Part shown: positions 7,790-15,611 of the stretch, piece after piece
Position numbering within the stretch: the stretch's first letter is position 1
How the letters are laid out: every line of letters starts with the position of its first letter
Source: Streptomyces sp. MZ04
GTDB taxonomy: Bacteria > Actinomycetota > Actinomycetes > Streptomycetales > Streptomycetaceae
DNA: 64,000 nt
Direction of reading: 5' to 3'
Assembly: GCF_004684775.1 (NCBI RefSeq)
Contig: NZ_SRIC01000007.1
Location: forward strand, 1-64,000
Program-made: the position numbers and the translations under genes
The notes under the pieces: model-generated
What the model was told of the DNA's origin: nothing
Database searches by the model: none
Seen by the model: only the letters and a program-made list of their open reading frames with translations

Positions 7790-9652
7790 ATGCCGCACAT
7801 ATCCCGTGCCACCCGCCCCATCGTGAGATCCGCCGCGGTCGCCACCGTCGTCGCCACCGCGCTGGCCGCCGGTCTGCTCGCCGCGAGCTCCGCCGCCTCC
7901 GCCGACGAGGTCCGCGTCCACGACATCCAGGGCACCACCCGCCTCTCGCCCCTGAACGGACAGCAGGTCACGGACGTGACGGGCATCGTCACGGGCGTGC
8001 GCTCCTACGGCTCCAAGGGCTTCTGGATCCAGGACCCGAAGGCCGACGCGGACCCCGCGACCAGCGAGGGCGTCTTCGTCTACACAGGGTCGGCGGCCCT
8101 GACGGTGAAGACCGGCGACGCCGTCCGCGTCTCCGGCACGGTCAGCGAGTACGTTCCGGGCGGCGCCGACTCCGGCAACCAGTCGCTGACCCAGCTCACC
8201 AGGCCGACGGTGACCGTCGAGTCCTCCGGCAACGCGCTGCCCGCGCCGGTCACGGTGGACGCCAAGAAGGTGCCTTCCGTGTACGCGCCCGACGGCGACC
8301 CGGCGAACGGCTCCAGCATCAACGCGCTGCCGCTGGAGCCCCGCTCGTACGCCCTCGATCTGTACGAGTCCCTGGAGGGCATGAACGTCCGCGTCGGCAC
8401 CTCGCGCGTGGTCGGCGCCACCGATCCCTACTCCGAGCTGTGGATCACCGTGAAGCCGCACGAGAACGCGGACCGGCGGGGCGGCACCGTCTACGGCTCC
8501 TACTCGGCGCAGAACACCGGCCGGCTGCAGATCCAGCAGCTCGCGCCGGTCTCCGAGCAGCCGTTCCCGAAGGCGAACGTCGGCGACGTGCTGTCCGGTG
8601 GCGCCGAAGGGCCCCTGGACTTCAACCAGTTCGGCGGCTACACGCTGACGGCGCGGACCCTCGGCAAGGTCACCGACAAGGGCCTCGAGCGGGAGAAGAC
8701 CCGCCGCCAGGCCAAGAGCGAGCTCGCCGTCGCGACGTACAACGTGGAGAACCTCGACCCGACCGACCCGCAGAAGAAGTTCGACGCGCTCGCGGGTGCC
8801 GTCGTCTCGAATCTCGCCTCGCCCGACATCGTCGCCCTGGAGGAGATCCAGGACGACAACGGCGCCAAGAACGACGGGACCGTCTCCGCCGAGGCGACCC
8901 TGAAGAAGTTCACGGACGCAATCGTCGCCGCGGGCGGGCCCCGCTACGAGTGGCGGTCCATCGACCCGGAGAACAACAAGGACGGCGGGGAGCCGGGCGG
9001 CAACATCCGTCAGGTGTTCCTCTTCAACCCGGAGCGGGTGTCCTTCACCGACCGGGGCGACGGGAACGCGACGACCGCCACGGACGTCGTCGCCTCCTCC
9101 TCGGGCGGACGGGCCGAGCTGACCCTCTCACCCGGGCGCATCGACCCCGCCAACTCCGCCTGGGCGGACAGCCGCAAGCCGCTGGCCGGCGAGTTCGGCT
9201 TCCGGGGGCGGACCGTGTTCGTGGTCGCCAATCACTTCGGCTCGAAGGGCGGCGACGAGGGTCTCACCTCGCACCACCAGCCGCCGGTGCGCTCGTCCGA
9301 GAAGAAGCGGGTGCGGCAGGCCGAGGCCGTGAACTCCTTCGTGCGGGACGTACGGAAGGTGCACAAGAGCGCGGACGTGGTCGTCCTCGGCGATGTGAAC
9401 GACTTCGAGTTCTCCGCGACGACGAAGGCGCTGGAGGCGGGCAGCGCGCTGAAGTCCGCCGTCAAGTCCCTTCCCCGGTCCGAGCGTTACTCGTACGTCT
9501 ACCAGGGCAACTCCCAGGTCCTCGATCAGATCCTGACCAGCCCCGGGGTGGGGGGTGCCGGGGACTTCTCGTACGACAGCGTGCACATCAACGCGGAGTT
9601 CGCCGAGCAGAACAGCGATCACGACCCGCAGGTGCTGAGGTTCCGCCCGTAG
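7790..9652 (+). CDS. Secreted endonuclease/exonuclease/phosphatase-family nuclease
   Basis: This is a 620-residue protein. Residues 1-38 form a signal peptide (basic start, VATVVATALAAGLLAA core, cleavage near ASSAASA). Residues 43-300 resemble the OB-like nucleic-acid-binding region of ExeM/NucH-type extracellular nucleases (TDVTGIVTGVRSYGSKGFWIQD). From residue 312 the EEP catalytic domain begins: VATYNVENL, DIVALEEIQDDNG (metal-binding Glu351), VFVVANHFGSKGG, VVVLGDVNDF and a final NSDHDPQVLRF. All expected metal and catalytic residues are present. Such enzymes digest extracellular DNA or release phosphate from it; the nearby PhoX-type gene fits a phosphate-scavenging theme. Single gene. 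Confidence 0.92.
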   Translation: MPHISRATRPIVRSAAVATVVATALAAGLLAASSAASADEVRVHDIQGTTRLSPLNGQQVTDVTGIVTGVRSYGSKGFWIQDPKADADPATSEGVFVYTGSAALTVKTGDAVRVSGTVSEYVPGGADSGNQSLTQLTRPTVTVESSGNALPAPVTVDAKKVPSVYAPDGDPANGSSINALPLEPRSYALDLYESLEGMNVRVGTSRVVGATDPYSELWITVKPHENADRRGGTVYGSYSAQNTGRLQIQQLAPVSEQPFPKANVGDVLSGGAEGPLDFNQFGGYTLTARTLGKVTDKGLEREKTRRQAKSELAVATYNVENLDPTDPQKKFDALAGAVVSNLASPDIVALEEIQDDNGAKNDGTVSAEATLKKFTDAIVAAGGPRYEWRSIDPENNKDGGEPGGNIRQVFLFNPERVSFTDRGDGNATTATDVVASSSGGRAELTLSPGRIDPANSAWADSRKPLAGEFGFRGRTVFVVANHFGSKGGDEGLTSHHQPPVRSSEKKRVRQAEAVNSFVRDVRKVHKSADVVVLGDVNDFEFSATTKALEAGSALKSAVKSLPRSERYSYVYQGNSQVLDQILTSPGVGGAGDFSYDSVHINAEFAEQNSDHDPQVLRFRP

Positions 9653-9682
9653 TGCCCTGGGGCGTGACCCATCGGACAGGCC

Positions 9683-10426
9683 CTAGGCGTACAGCCTGTC
9701 GAGCCAGTCCCGCCAGGCCAGTTCGGTGCCCTTGGGGTCGGCGTGCGGCGCGAAGTCGTGGACGCTGATGGCCACGGGGGCGCCGAAGCGGTTGCGGCCG
9801 AAGAAGCGGTACAGCGCGGAGTCCGTGCGCAGGCCGATGAAGTGGGGCGTCCGGAAGTCCACCACCGCGTCCAGCGGACCGCCGGGGGCGTCCACCCGTA
9901 CACGGGCGCCTTCCCGGGCGTCGTCGGGCAGGCCCAGGTGGCGGCCGAGCCCGCCGAACGCGTCCGGGGCCGTGGCGGCCGGCGGGCCCTCCAGGGTGGT
10001 GAAGGTGGCGGGGCGGCCCGTGAAGTGGGTCAGGTACTGGCGCAGGGTGTGCAGGTAGAAGTCGGTGTGTTTGCTCGCCCCGTCGTACTGGTTGGCCCAG
10101 TCGTCGGTGAAGACACCGCTGTGTACGTAGCGGACCCAGGAGCGGCGGCCGCCGTCGCGGGGCTCGATGATGTGGTCGAGCTGGTTGAGGACCTGGCCGT
10201 CCGGCAGGCCTTCCGGGTCCTCCACCCGTCCGGTGAGGCGGTGCGGCGGATCCCAGCGGGTGACGGTGCCGCCGAAGGGGGCGGCACCGCCTTCGCGCGG
10301 TTCGTACCGCATGGGCCACAGCCAGCCGCCGGTGCCGGTGGTGAGCGCGTCCCAGACCTCCACGGGCGAGGCATCGACCTCGAACTCCCGCGCGATCTCG
10401 AACTCCTTGCCCGTGCTGGTCGTCAT
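9683..10426 (-). CDS. START-like (AHSA1/SRPBCC) domain protein
   Basis: This is a 247-residue protein from ATG 10426 with GGGAG nearby. The N-terminus EIAREFEVDASPVEVWDALTTGTGGWLWPM is the usual opening of AHSA1-type START-fold proteins, with TRWDPPHRLTGRVE further on. The first 150 residues fit that fold. The C-terminal 95 residues (LDAVVDFRTPHFIGLRTDSALYRFFGRN) look like part of a second ligand-binding half. No signal peptide or partner gene is seen. These proteins bind small hydrophobic ligands or chaperone partners; the ligand here is unknown. Confidence 0.85.
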   Translation of the reverse strand: MTTSTGKEFEIAREFEVDASPVEVWDALTTGTGGWLWPMRYEPREGGAAPFGGTVTRWDPPHRLTGRVEDPEGLPDGQVLNQLDHIIEPRDGGRRSWVRYVHSGVFTDDWANQYDGASKHTDFYLHTLRQYLTHFTGRPATFTTLEGPPAATAPDAFGGLGRHLGLPDDAREGARVRVDAPGGPLDAVVDFRTPHFIGLRTDSALYRFFGRNRFGAPVAISVHDFAPHADPKGTELAWRDWLDRLYA

Positions 10427-10457
10427 GCCGACTCCCTCGTGATGGTGGTTTCGAGGT

Positions 10458-10504
10458 GGTTCCCGCCCCGGCCACGGGACGGGTTCCCGCCCCGGCCACG
10501 GGAC
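10458..10504. repeat. 23-bp tandem duplication in short intergenic gap
   Basis: Copies at 10458-10480 and 10482-10504 are identical (each starts GGTTCCCGCCCC and ends CACGGGAC), separated by one base. They lie between the start of the START-like gene and the stop of the SGNH hydrolase, just past that stop on the minus strand. Confidence 0.9.
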
Positions 10505-10505
10505 T

Positions 10506-11297
10506 TCACGGCGCCCGCTCGGACATCACCACCGGCCCAAGAGTCGGCCGCTTGGCCTCCCGTCCGTCCCCCGACGACCGCCCCCGCAGCCGCCGCCAGG
10601 CCCACGGCCCCATGAACCCCGCGAGCCACCGCGCCTCCACCACCGCCGCCCGCAGCGGCGACACCGGCGGGGGCGGCGGCAGCAGCGGTCGCAGCCAGTC
10701 CTCGTGGCCCGGGATGCCGAGCGCGTCGGCCATGCCGGCGGCGATCCGCGCATGCCCCACGGGACTGGCGTGCATACGGTCGGCGCACCACAGCCGGGGG
10801 TCGGTGGTGACCCGGTGCGGGAAGGTGTCGAGGACGACGACGCCATGGCGGTCCGCGGCCGCCCTGATCCGGGCGTTCAGGTCGAGGACCCGCGGCATCG
10901 CCCGGCGCGCGAGCGGCGAGATCCGCCCGATGTCCGGGAACGTCACCGTGGCCACCCGCGCTCCCGCCGCGGTCAGCTCGGTGAACATGTCCTCGATGTC
11001 GCGGGCCACCCGCGCCGCGTCGAAACCGGGCCGCACCAGGTCGTTCATGCCCGCCATGACCGTGACCAGGTCCGGCTTCAGGGCCAGCGCGGGCGCCAGC
11101 TGCTCCGCCTTGATGCCCGCGGTCAGCCGGCCCCGCACGGCGAGGTTGGCGTACCCGATGTCCGGGTTGCCCTCGGCGAGCAGCTCGGCGAGGCGGTCGG
11201 CCCAGCCGCGGTAGCCGTGGGTCTCGTCGCCGTCTCCGATCCCCTCCGTCTGGCTGTCGCCCATCGCGACATAACGCGCGTATGGATGTGTGCTCAT
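10506..11297 (-). CDS. SGNH/GDSL-family hydrolase
   Basis: This is a 263-residue protein from ATG 11297 preceded by GGAGG. The SGNH blocks are in order: block I MGDSQTEG (nucleophile Ser14), the glycine of block II in NLAVRGR, block III GMNDL with the oxyanion Asn, and block V with catalytic His in ADRMHASPVGHARIA. There is no signal peptide, so a cytoplasmic esterase or lipase-like acyl hydrolase is likely. It sits between the START-like gene and a dehydrogenase on the same strand, with gaps of about 80 and 66 bases, so loose co-transcription is possible. Confidence 0.92.
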   Translation of the reverse strand: MSTHPYARYVAMGDSQTEGIGDGDETHGYRGWADRLAELLAEGNPDIGYANLAVRGRLTAGIKAEQLAPALALKPDLVTVMAGMNDLVRPGFDAARVARDIEDMFTELTAAGARVATVTFPDIGRISPLARRAMPRVLDLNARIRAAADRHGVVVLDTFPHRVTTDPRLWCADRMHASPVGHARIAAGMADALGIPGHEDWLRPLLPPPPPVSPLRAAVVEARWLAGFMGPWAWRRLRGRSSGDGREAKRPTLGPVVMSERAP

Positions 11298-11363
11298 GGC
11301 CTGAGCCTCCTCTGGCGGCCCGGGGTCGTCAACGCGGACGCGGGGGCGGCCCGTCGGGGCGGG

Positions 11364-12146
11364 TCACAGAAGGTGGCCGCCGCCGTCCACCAACAGGACC
11401 TCGCCGGTGATGTACGAGGCGTTGGCCAGGTCGAAGACGGCCTCCGCGATGTCCTGCGGCCTGCCCACGCGGCGCAGCGGCAGCCGGGCCGCCGTCTCCT
11501 CCATCGCGGACTCGATGCCCTCGACCCCGTCGAACCACGGGGTGTCGATCATTCCGGGCGCGACCGCGTTGACCCGCACGTCCGGGCCCAGGGTCTTGGC
11601 CAGGAGCTTCGTCATGTGGTTCACGGCGGCCTTGCTGACCGAGTACGGGATCGAGCTGCCGCCGGGGCGGACACCCGCCTGCGAGGAGATCGTGACGACG
11701 CTGCCCGCGCCGCTCGCCCGCAGATGCGGGACGGCGGCCGTGATCGTCTGCCATACGCCGATGACGTTGATGTCGTAGAGCTCGCGCCAGACCTGGGGGT
11801 TCGCGGACTCGAAGTCGTCGTGGGCGATGAACCGCGTCGCGCCCGCGCAGTTGACGAGGATGTCCAGGCGTCCGTAGGTGTCGACCGCCGTCCGGACCAG
11901 GCGTACGGCGTCGGCCTCGTCGGCGACGTTCGCCCGGACGTAGACGGCCTCGGGGAGTTCGGCGGCCAGCTTCTCGCCGGCCTCGACCGAGTTGGCGGAG
12001 TTGACCACGACGCGGATGCCCGCCGCGGCGAGGCGGCGGGCCACCTCGGCGCCGATCCCCGATGACGAGCCCGTCACCAGGGCGACGCGCTCGTCCTGTG
12101 CTTGCGTTTCCCGTGCCTGCGTTCGATTGTCGTTGTTGTTGCTCAT
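11364..12146 (-). CDS. Short-chain dehydrogenase/reductase
   Basis: This is a 260-residue protein. ATG 12146 is preferred to the adjacent TTG; GAGG lies just upstream. It is a classical SDR: cofactor motif TGSSSGIG (about residues 27-34), ILVNCAG (NNAG variant), catalytic Ser in TISSQAG, YSVSK with Tyr and Lys, and a C-terminal GEVLLVDGGG. VNSANSVEAG after strand 2 suggests NADP(H) preference. Length is the family norm. The first 18 residues are a polar, Asn/Gln-rich tail. The substrate cannot be read from sequence. Confidence 0.93.
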   Translation of the reverse strand: MSNNNDNRTQARETQAQDERVALVTGSSSGIGAEVARRLAAAGIRVVVNSANSVEAGEKLAAELPEAVYVRANVADEADAVRLVRTAVDTYGRLDILVNCAGATRFIAHDDFESANPQVWRELYDINVIGVWQTITAAVPHLRASGAGSVVTISSQAGVRPGGSSIPYSVSKAAVNHMTKLLAKTLGPDVRVNAVAPGMIDTPWFDGVEGIESAMEETAARLPLRRVGRPQDIAEAVFDLANASYITGEVLLVDGGGHLL

Positions 12147-12211
12147 CAAGCCTCATGTCTTGTCATGTCGGCCTGTCACGCCCCGCGCCGATCATGCCAG
12201 ACGGCGCGCGG

Positions 12212-12476
12212 CTAGTTCCGTTCGTCCCCTGCCAGCCGGGCCTGCCCCACCCGGCGTCCACAAGCAGCGAGGCCCGCGCCCCGCAGCCGCACGGCCGCAC
12301 CGTCGCCGTACGCACCCGCGCAGTGTGCCTCGTCGAGCACGGCGTAGGGCAGGGCGGCGCCCAGGGAGACACCGGTGAACCCGGCCCGGGTGCCGTCCTG
12401 GGACAGCACCCGGGTGGGCGATCTTGTATCCGGTCGGCGGCTCCTTCGGTCGTTCCTCGGGGAGCCGCAGCCTCAT
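12212..12476 (-). pseudogene. Apparent frameshifted small gene coupled to the 48-residue protein
   Basis: ATG 12476 overlaps the stop of the preceding small gene (ATGA), a normal translationally coupled start. It reads MRLRLPEERPKEPPTGYKIAHPG, then the sensible frame continues one register over from about 12409 (VLSQDGTRAGFTGVSLGAALPYAVLDEAHC) to a stop at 12212. Joining the two frames gives one protein of roughly 85-90 residues. The most likely explanation is a small indel near 12408-12415; the 3' third also loses protein-like character. An alternative is that GTG 12409 starts a separate small gene. I recognise no family. Confidence 0.5.
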
Positions 12477-12619
12477 CGGGTAGCCGGCACCTCGACCGCC
12501 TCCTGGACCTCTTCGACCCGATCGGGATCGAGCACCGCGTCCTCGATCCGCTCTTCGGTCCGCTCTTGGGCCGGCTGCTCATCGGCGATACCGGTGGCGA
12601 GTGCCTTGCCCAGCCTCAT
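12473..12619 (-). CDS. 48-residue acidic protein, unknown function
   Basis: ATG 12619 has AGGAGG five bases upstream, an excellent ribosome site. The product is MRLGKALATG followed by an acidic, helix-prone segment rich in Glu, Asp, Val and Arg (residues 12-45). The stop overlaps the next ATG as ATGA, so the two small genes form a coupled pair. I do not recognise the family; length, codon use and the ribosome site argue that it is real. Confidence 0.55.
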   Translation of the reverse strand: MRLGKALATGIADEQPAQERTEERIEDAVLDPDRVEEVQEAVEVPATR

Positions 12620-12694
12620 GACGCCTCCTGTGCCCGGCCCTGCGGCCGTCCGTCGACTACCGTCCCGCCATGGTGGCCCATACAGGGGCGAGTT

Positions 12695-12706
12695 GGCACT
12701 AGTGCC
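12695..12706. promoter_or_regulatory. 12-bp perfect palindrome between divergent genes
   Basis: GGCACTAGTGCC is perfectly self-complementary and lies in the divergent promoter region between the small-gene pair (leftward) and dapA (rightward). It may be an operator; chance is not excluded. Confidence 0.25.
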
Positions 12707-12812
12707 CGCCGGGTTCAGCGTCCACCACGTAGTCCACCTCGTAGCGTTCCTGCCCCCTATCTCGTAGCAGAATTAAGTGGAGCTTCACGGCCGGCATACC
12801 GACACTGCCCCT

Positions 12813-13961
12813 ATGACCTCACCCTCATCGGCTCCTGTCCTCGGCCGCGCGCTCTGCGCGATGGTCACGCCCTTCACGGACGACGGTCTGCTCGACCTCG
12901 ACGGCGCGCAGCGGCTCGCCAGGCGTCTGGTGGACGCCGGCTGCGACGGGCTCGTGCTCTCCGGCACCACCGGCGAGTCGCCCACCACATCCGACGCCGA
13001 GAAGTCCGCCCTTGTACGGGCCGTCGCCGAGGCCGTCGGCGACCGGGCCACGGTCGTCGCGGGGGTCGGCAGCTTCGCCACACGGCACACCGTCGAGCTG
13101 GCGCTGCAGGCCGAAAAGGCGGGCGCGGACGGCCTGTTGGTGGTCACGCCGTACTACAGCAAGCCGCCGCAGGACGCCGTCGAGGCGCACTTCCGCGAGG
13201 TCGCCGACGCCTCGGGCCTGCCGCTCGCGCTGTACGACATTCCGGGCCGCACCGGAACGCGGATCGAGCCGGAGACGATGCTGCGACTCGCCGAGCATCC
13301 CCGGATCGTCGCCGTGAAGGACTGCGCGTACGACCTGATGGGCACCCAGAAGGTGCTCGCGCGCACGGACTTGGCGTACTACACGGGCTGCGACGAGTAC
13401 ATCCTCGCGATGTACGCGATCGGCGGCGCCGGATACATCAGCACGGTGGCCAACGCCGTGCCGCGCCAACTCCGGGCGATCATCGACGCGTTCGACGCCG
13501 GAAACACTGCGGAGGCTGCGCGCCTCCAGCAACGGGCCATGGCACTCATCGAGTTGATGATGGGCGCGGGCCTGCCCGGCACCGTCACGTCCAAGGCGCT
13601 GCTCGGCGAGCTCGGCCTTCCCGGCGGTCCGGTGCGGGCACCGCTGTTGCCCGCCGGCCGCGAGGCGACCGACGGGCTGCTGGCTGCGTACGAGACGCTG
13701 CGGCAAGGCTCAGCGGGCGGCGAACATCGGCGACCAGCGGCCCGGATAGTCGTCCGACGCCCTGCGGAAGTCGCTGAGCGGCACGACCTTCTCGCTGCCG
13801 ACGGTGACCAGCAGGAGCTGGTTGCGGAACTCGCCCTTGCCGTCGCACTTCTTCGGGTCGCAGCCCCAGGCGATGAGCCGCTTGCTGTCGGCCCAGGCGA
13901 GCTGCTGCTGCCCCGGCACCGTGGTGATCTTCTTGCCGGTCCTCGGGTCGAGGATCGGTGA
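12813..13961 (+). CDS. dapA: 4-hydroxy-tetrahydrodipicolinate synthase with aberrant C-terminal extension
   Basis: Condenses pyruvate with aspartate semialdehyde, the first committed step of lysine/diaminopimelate synthesis. The catalytic residues are visible: Thr52-Thr53 in GTTGES, Tyr141 in YDIPGRTG and Schiff-base Lys169 in VAVKDC. The DapA fold (about 295-300 residues) ends near 13712, but no stop occurs there. The frame runs a further 82 codons antisense through a neighbouring gene remnant and stops only at 13961. That tail is Ala/Arg/Leu-rich and unlike any DapA, so the native stop was probably lost by the deletion that damaged the neighbour. ATG 12813 is chosen by homology; no strong ribosome site is seen. 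dapD lies 0.9 kb on. Confidence 0.9.
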   Translation: MTSPSSAPVLGRALCAMVTPFTDDGLLDLDGAQRLARRLVDAGCDGLVLSGTTGESPTTSDAEKSALVRAVAEAVGDRATVVAGVGSFATRHTVELALQAEKAGADGLLVVTPYYSKPPQDAVEAHFREVADASGLPLALYDIPGRTGTRIEPETMLRLAEHPRIVAVKDCAYDLMGTQKVLARTDLAYYTGCDEYILAMYAIGGAGYISTVANAVPRQLRAIIDAFDAGNTAEAARLQQRAMALIELMMGAGLPGTVTSKALLGELGLPGGPVRAPLLPAGREATDGLLAAYETLRQGSAGGEHRRPAARIVVRRPAEVAERHDLLAADGDQQELVAELALAVALLRVAAPGDEPLAVGPGELLLPRHRGDLLAGPRVEDR

Positions 13962-14290
13962 GCCCTTGTCGTTGCCGTCGTCGGCAAGGAGCTTCCCGTC
14001 GGGCGAGAGCCCGGCCTCGGGCCAGCCCGCGTACCGCTCGGCTGCGGGCGCCTCGGTCTTCTTGCCGTCCAGCGTGTACCAGGCGCGGTTCTTTCCGTCG
14101 GGACCCATCGCCAGCTGTACGTAGAGCAGCTTGCCGTCATGGCTCCAGCGCAGGTCCTCGCGCGGGTTGCCCTCGAAGAAGCCGTACTTGCCGCTGCTCT
14201 TCTGCGACAGCTCACGGAAGGGTCCGAGCTTGCCGGACGAGGCGTCGACGACGAAGAATCCGGTGCGGCTGGCGTGCCGCTGGGCCGATG
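13710..14290 (-). pseudogene. Remnant of TolB/WD40-like beta-propeller protein
   Basis: About 193 residues remain, ending FAAR at a stop at 13710. They show repeated propeller-blade features: GFFVVDASSGKLG, LRWSHDGKLLYVQL, AGLSPDGKLLADDG, SPILDPRTGKKI and LAWADSKRLIAWG. Full-length relatives carry a membrane anchor and more blades and commonly follow an ECF sigma gene. Here the N-terminal part is missing, and the sequence is joined directly to the start of such a sigma gene at about 14290. Its stop codon is on the complement of dapA codon 300. Confidence 0.75.
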
Positions 14291-14440
14291 CCACCGGCCC
14301 ACGGCCTTGACCAGCGCGTTCTGCAGCAGGTCCTCGGCGGCGTGCCGGTCGCCGCCGCTGAGCAGCACGGCGGTCCTCAGGAGTGCGGCCGACCTGTTGT
14401 CCACGAACTCCCGGAAGCTTTCCTGGCCTTCGGCATCCAT
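14290..14440 (-). pseudogene. N-terminal remnant of SigE-family ECF sigma factor
   Basis: From ATG 14440 (AGAAGG upstream) about 50 residues match region 2.1 of SigE-type ECF sigma factors: FREFVDNRSAALLRTAVLLSGGDRHAAEDLLQNALVKAVGRW. The remaining 120 or so residues, with the -10 and -35 recognition regions, are absent; at about 14290 the sequence turns into the propeller remnant in a different frame. A single deletion across a sigma/propeller operon explains both fragments. Confidence 0.8.
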
Positions 14441-14553
14441 CGCCACCTTCTCGTGTCCTGCGTTCCGGCGGGCCTCACTGCCCCTCTGCCTGTGATGACG
14501 CGCGCGGCGCCGCCCCGCTATGCCTCGCCTGTGTGTCTGCCCCTACATACGCG

Positions 14554-14589
14554 TGGGCGGCCCGCACCGGTTTCGGTGCGGGCCGCCCA
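14554..14589 (-). terminator. Hairpin downstream of dapD
   Basis: A perfect 15-bp stem (TGGGCGGCCCGCACC at 14554-14568 with its complement at 14575-14589) lies about 20 bases past the dapD stop on the minus strand. There is no T-run, as is usual in streptomycetes. Confidence 0.75.
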
Positions 14590-14609
14590 GGCGGAGTGTG
14601 CGGCGTACG

Positions 14610-15599
14610 TCAGTTGTGGCTGTGCAGGATCTCGTTCAGGCCGCCCCACACCGCGTTGTTCGGGCGGGCCTCGACGGCGCCGGAGACCGAGTTGCGGCGG
14701 AAGAGGATGTTCGAGGCGCCGGAGAGTTCGCGGGCCTTGACGATCTGGCCGTCGGGCATGGTGACGCGGGTGCCCGCGGTGACGTACAGACCGGCCTCGA
14801 CGACGCACTCGTCGCCGAGGGCGATGCCGACGCCCGCCTCGGCGCCGATCAGGCAGCGCTCGCCGATGACGATACGGACGTTGCCGCCGCCGGAGAGGGT
14901 GCCCATGGTGGAGGCGCCGCCGCCGATGTCCGAGCCGTCGCCGACGACGACACCGGCGGAGATGCGGCCCTCGACCATGGAGGTGCCGAGGGTGCCCGCG
15001 TTGAAGTTCACGAAGCCCTCGTGCATGACGGTCGTGCCCTCGGCGAGGTGCGCGCCGAGCCGGACGCGGTCGGCGTCGGCGATGCGGACGCCCTTCGGCG
15101 CGACGTAGTCCGTCATGCGCGGGAACTTGTCGATGGAGGTCACGGCGAGGTGCAGGCCCTCGGCGCGGGCGTTGAGCCGGACCTTCTCGACGTCGTCGAC
15201 GGCGACCGGGCCGAGCGAGGTCCAGGCGACGTTGGCGAGCAGGCCGAAGAGGCCGTCCAGGCTCTGGCCGTGCGGCTTGACCAGGCGGTGCGAGAGCAGG
15301 TGCAGACGCAGGTACGCGTCGTGGGCGTCCAGCGGCTTCTCGTCGAGGGACGCGATGACCGTACGTACGGCGATGATCTCCACGCCACGGCGGGCGTCGG
15401 GGCCGATCGCCTTGGCGGCGCCGTCGCCGAGCAGCTCCACGGCGCGCTCGGCGGTGAGCCGCTCGGTGCCGGACGGGCCGGGCTCGGCGGTGAGCTCGGG
15501 CGCGGGGAACCAGGTGTCGAGGACGGTGCCGTCGGCGGTGACGGTGGCAAGGCCTGCGGCGACGGCGCCGGTGGTGCGGGAAGCGTTCGTGTCGGTCAT
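14610..15599 (-). CDS. dapD: Tetrahydrodipicolinate N-succinyltransferase
   Basis: Transfers succinyl from succinyl-CoA to tetrahydrodipicolinate in lysine/diaminopimelate synthesis. The 329-residue length and sequence are of the actinobacterial DapD type. Residues 170-300 form a left-handed beta-helix of hexapeptide repeats ([61 protein letters not shown]). FNAGTLG and the [15 protein letters not shown] tail are family signatures. ATG 15599 has no ribosome site; TAGGTT six bases upstream suggests a leaderless transcript. It is the partner of dapA in the same pathway, two steps on. Confidence 0.96.
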   Translation of the reverse strand: MTDTNASRTTGAVAAGLATVTADGTVLDTWFPAPELTAEPGPSGTERLTAERAVELLGDGAAKAIGPDARRGVEIIAVRTVIASLDEKPLDAHDAYLRLHLLSHRLVKPHGQSLDGLFGLLANVAWTSLGPVAVDDVEKVRLNARAEGLHLAVTSIDKFPRMTDYVAPKGVRIADADRVRLGAHLAEGTTVMHEGFVNFNAGTLGTSMVEGRISAGVVVGDGSDIGGGASTMGTLSGGGNVRIVIGERCLIGAEAGVGIALGDECVVEAGLYVTAGTRVTMPDGQIVKARELSGASNILFRRNSVSGAVEARPNNAVWGGLNEILHSHN

Positions 15600-15605
15600 G
15601 GGGGA

Positions 15606-15611
15606 AACCTA
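15606..15611 (-). promoter_or_regulatory. Candidate -10 element for leaderless dapD
   Basis: On the minus strand TAGGTT ends six bases before ATG 15599, the spacing expected when transcription begins at the start codon. It lies within the last codons and stop of the MFS gene upstream. Confidence 0.4.
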
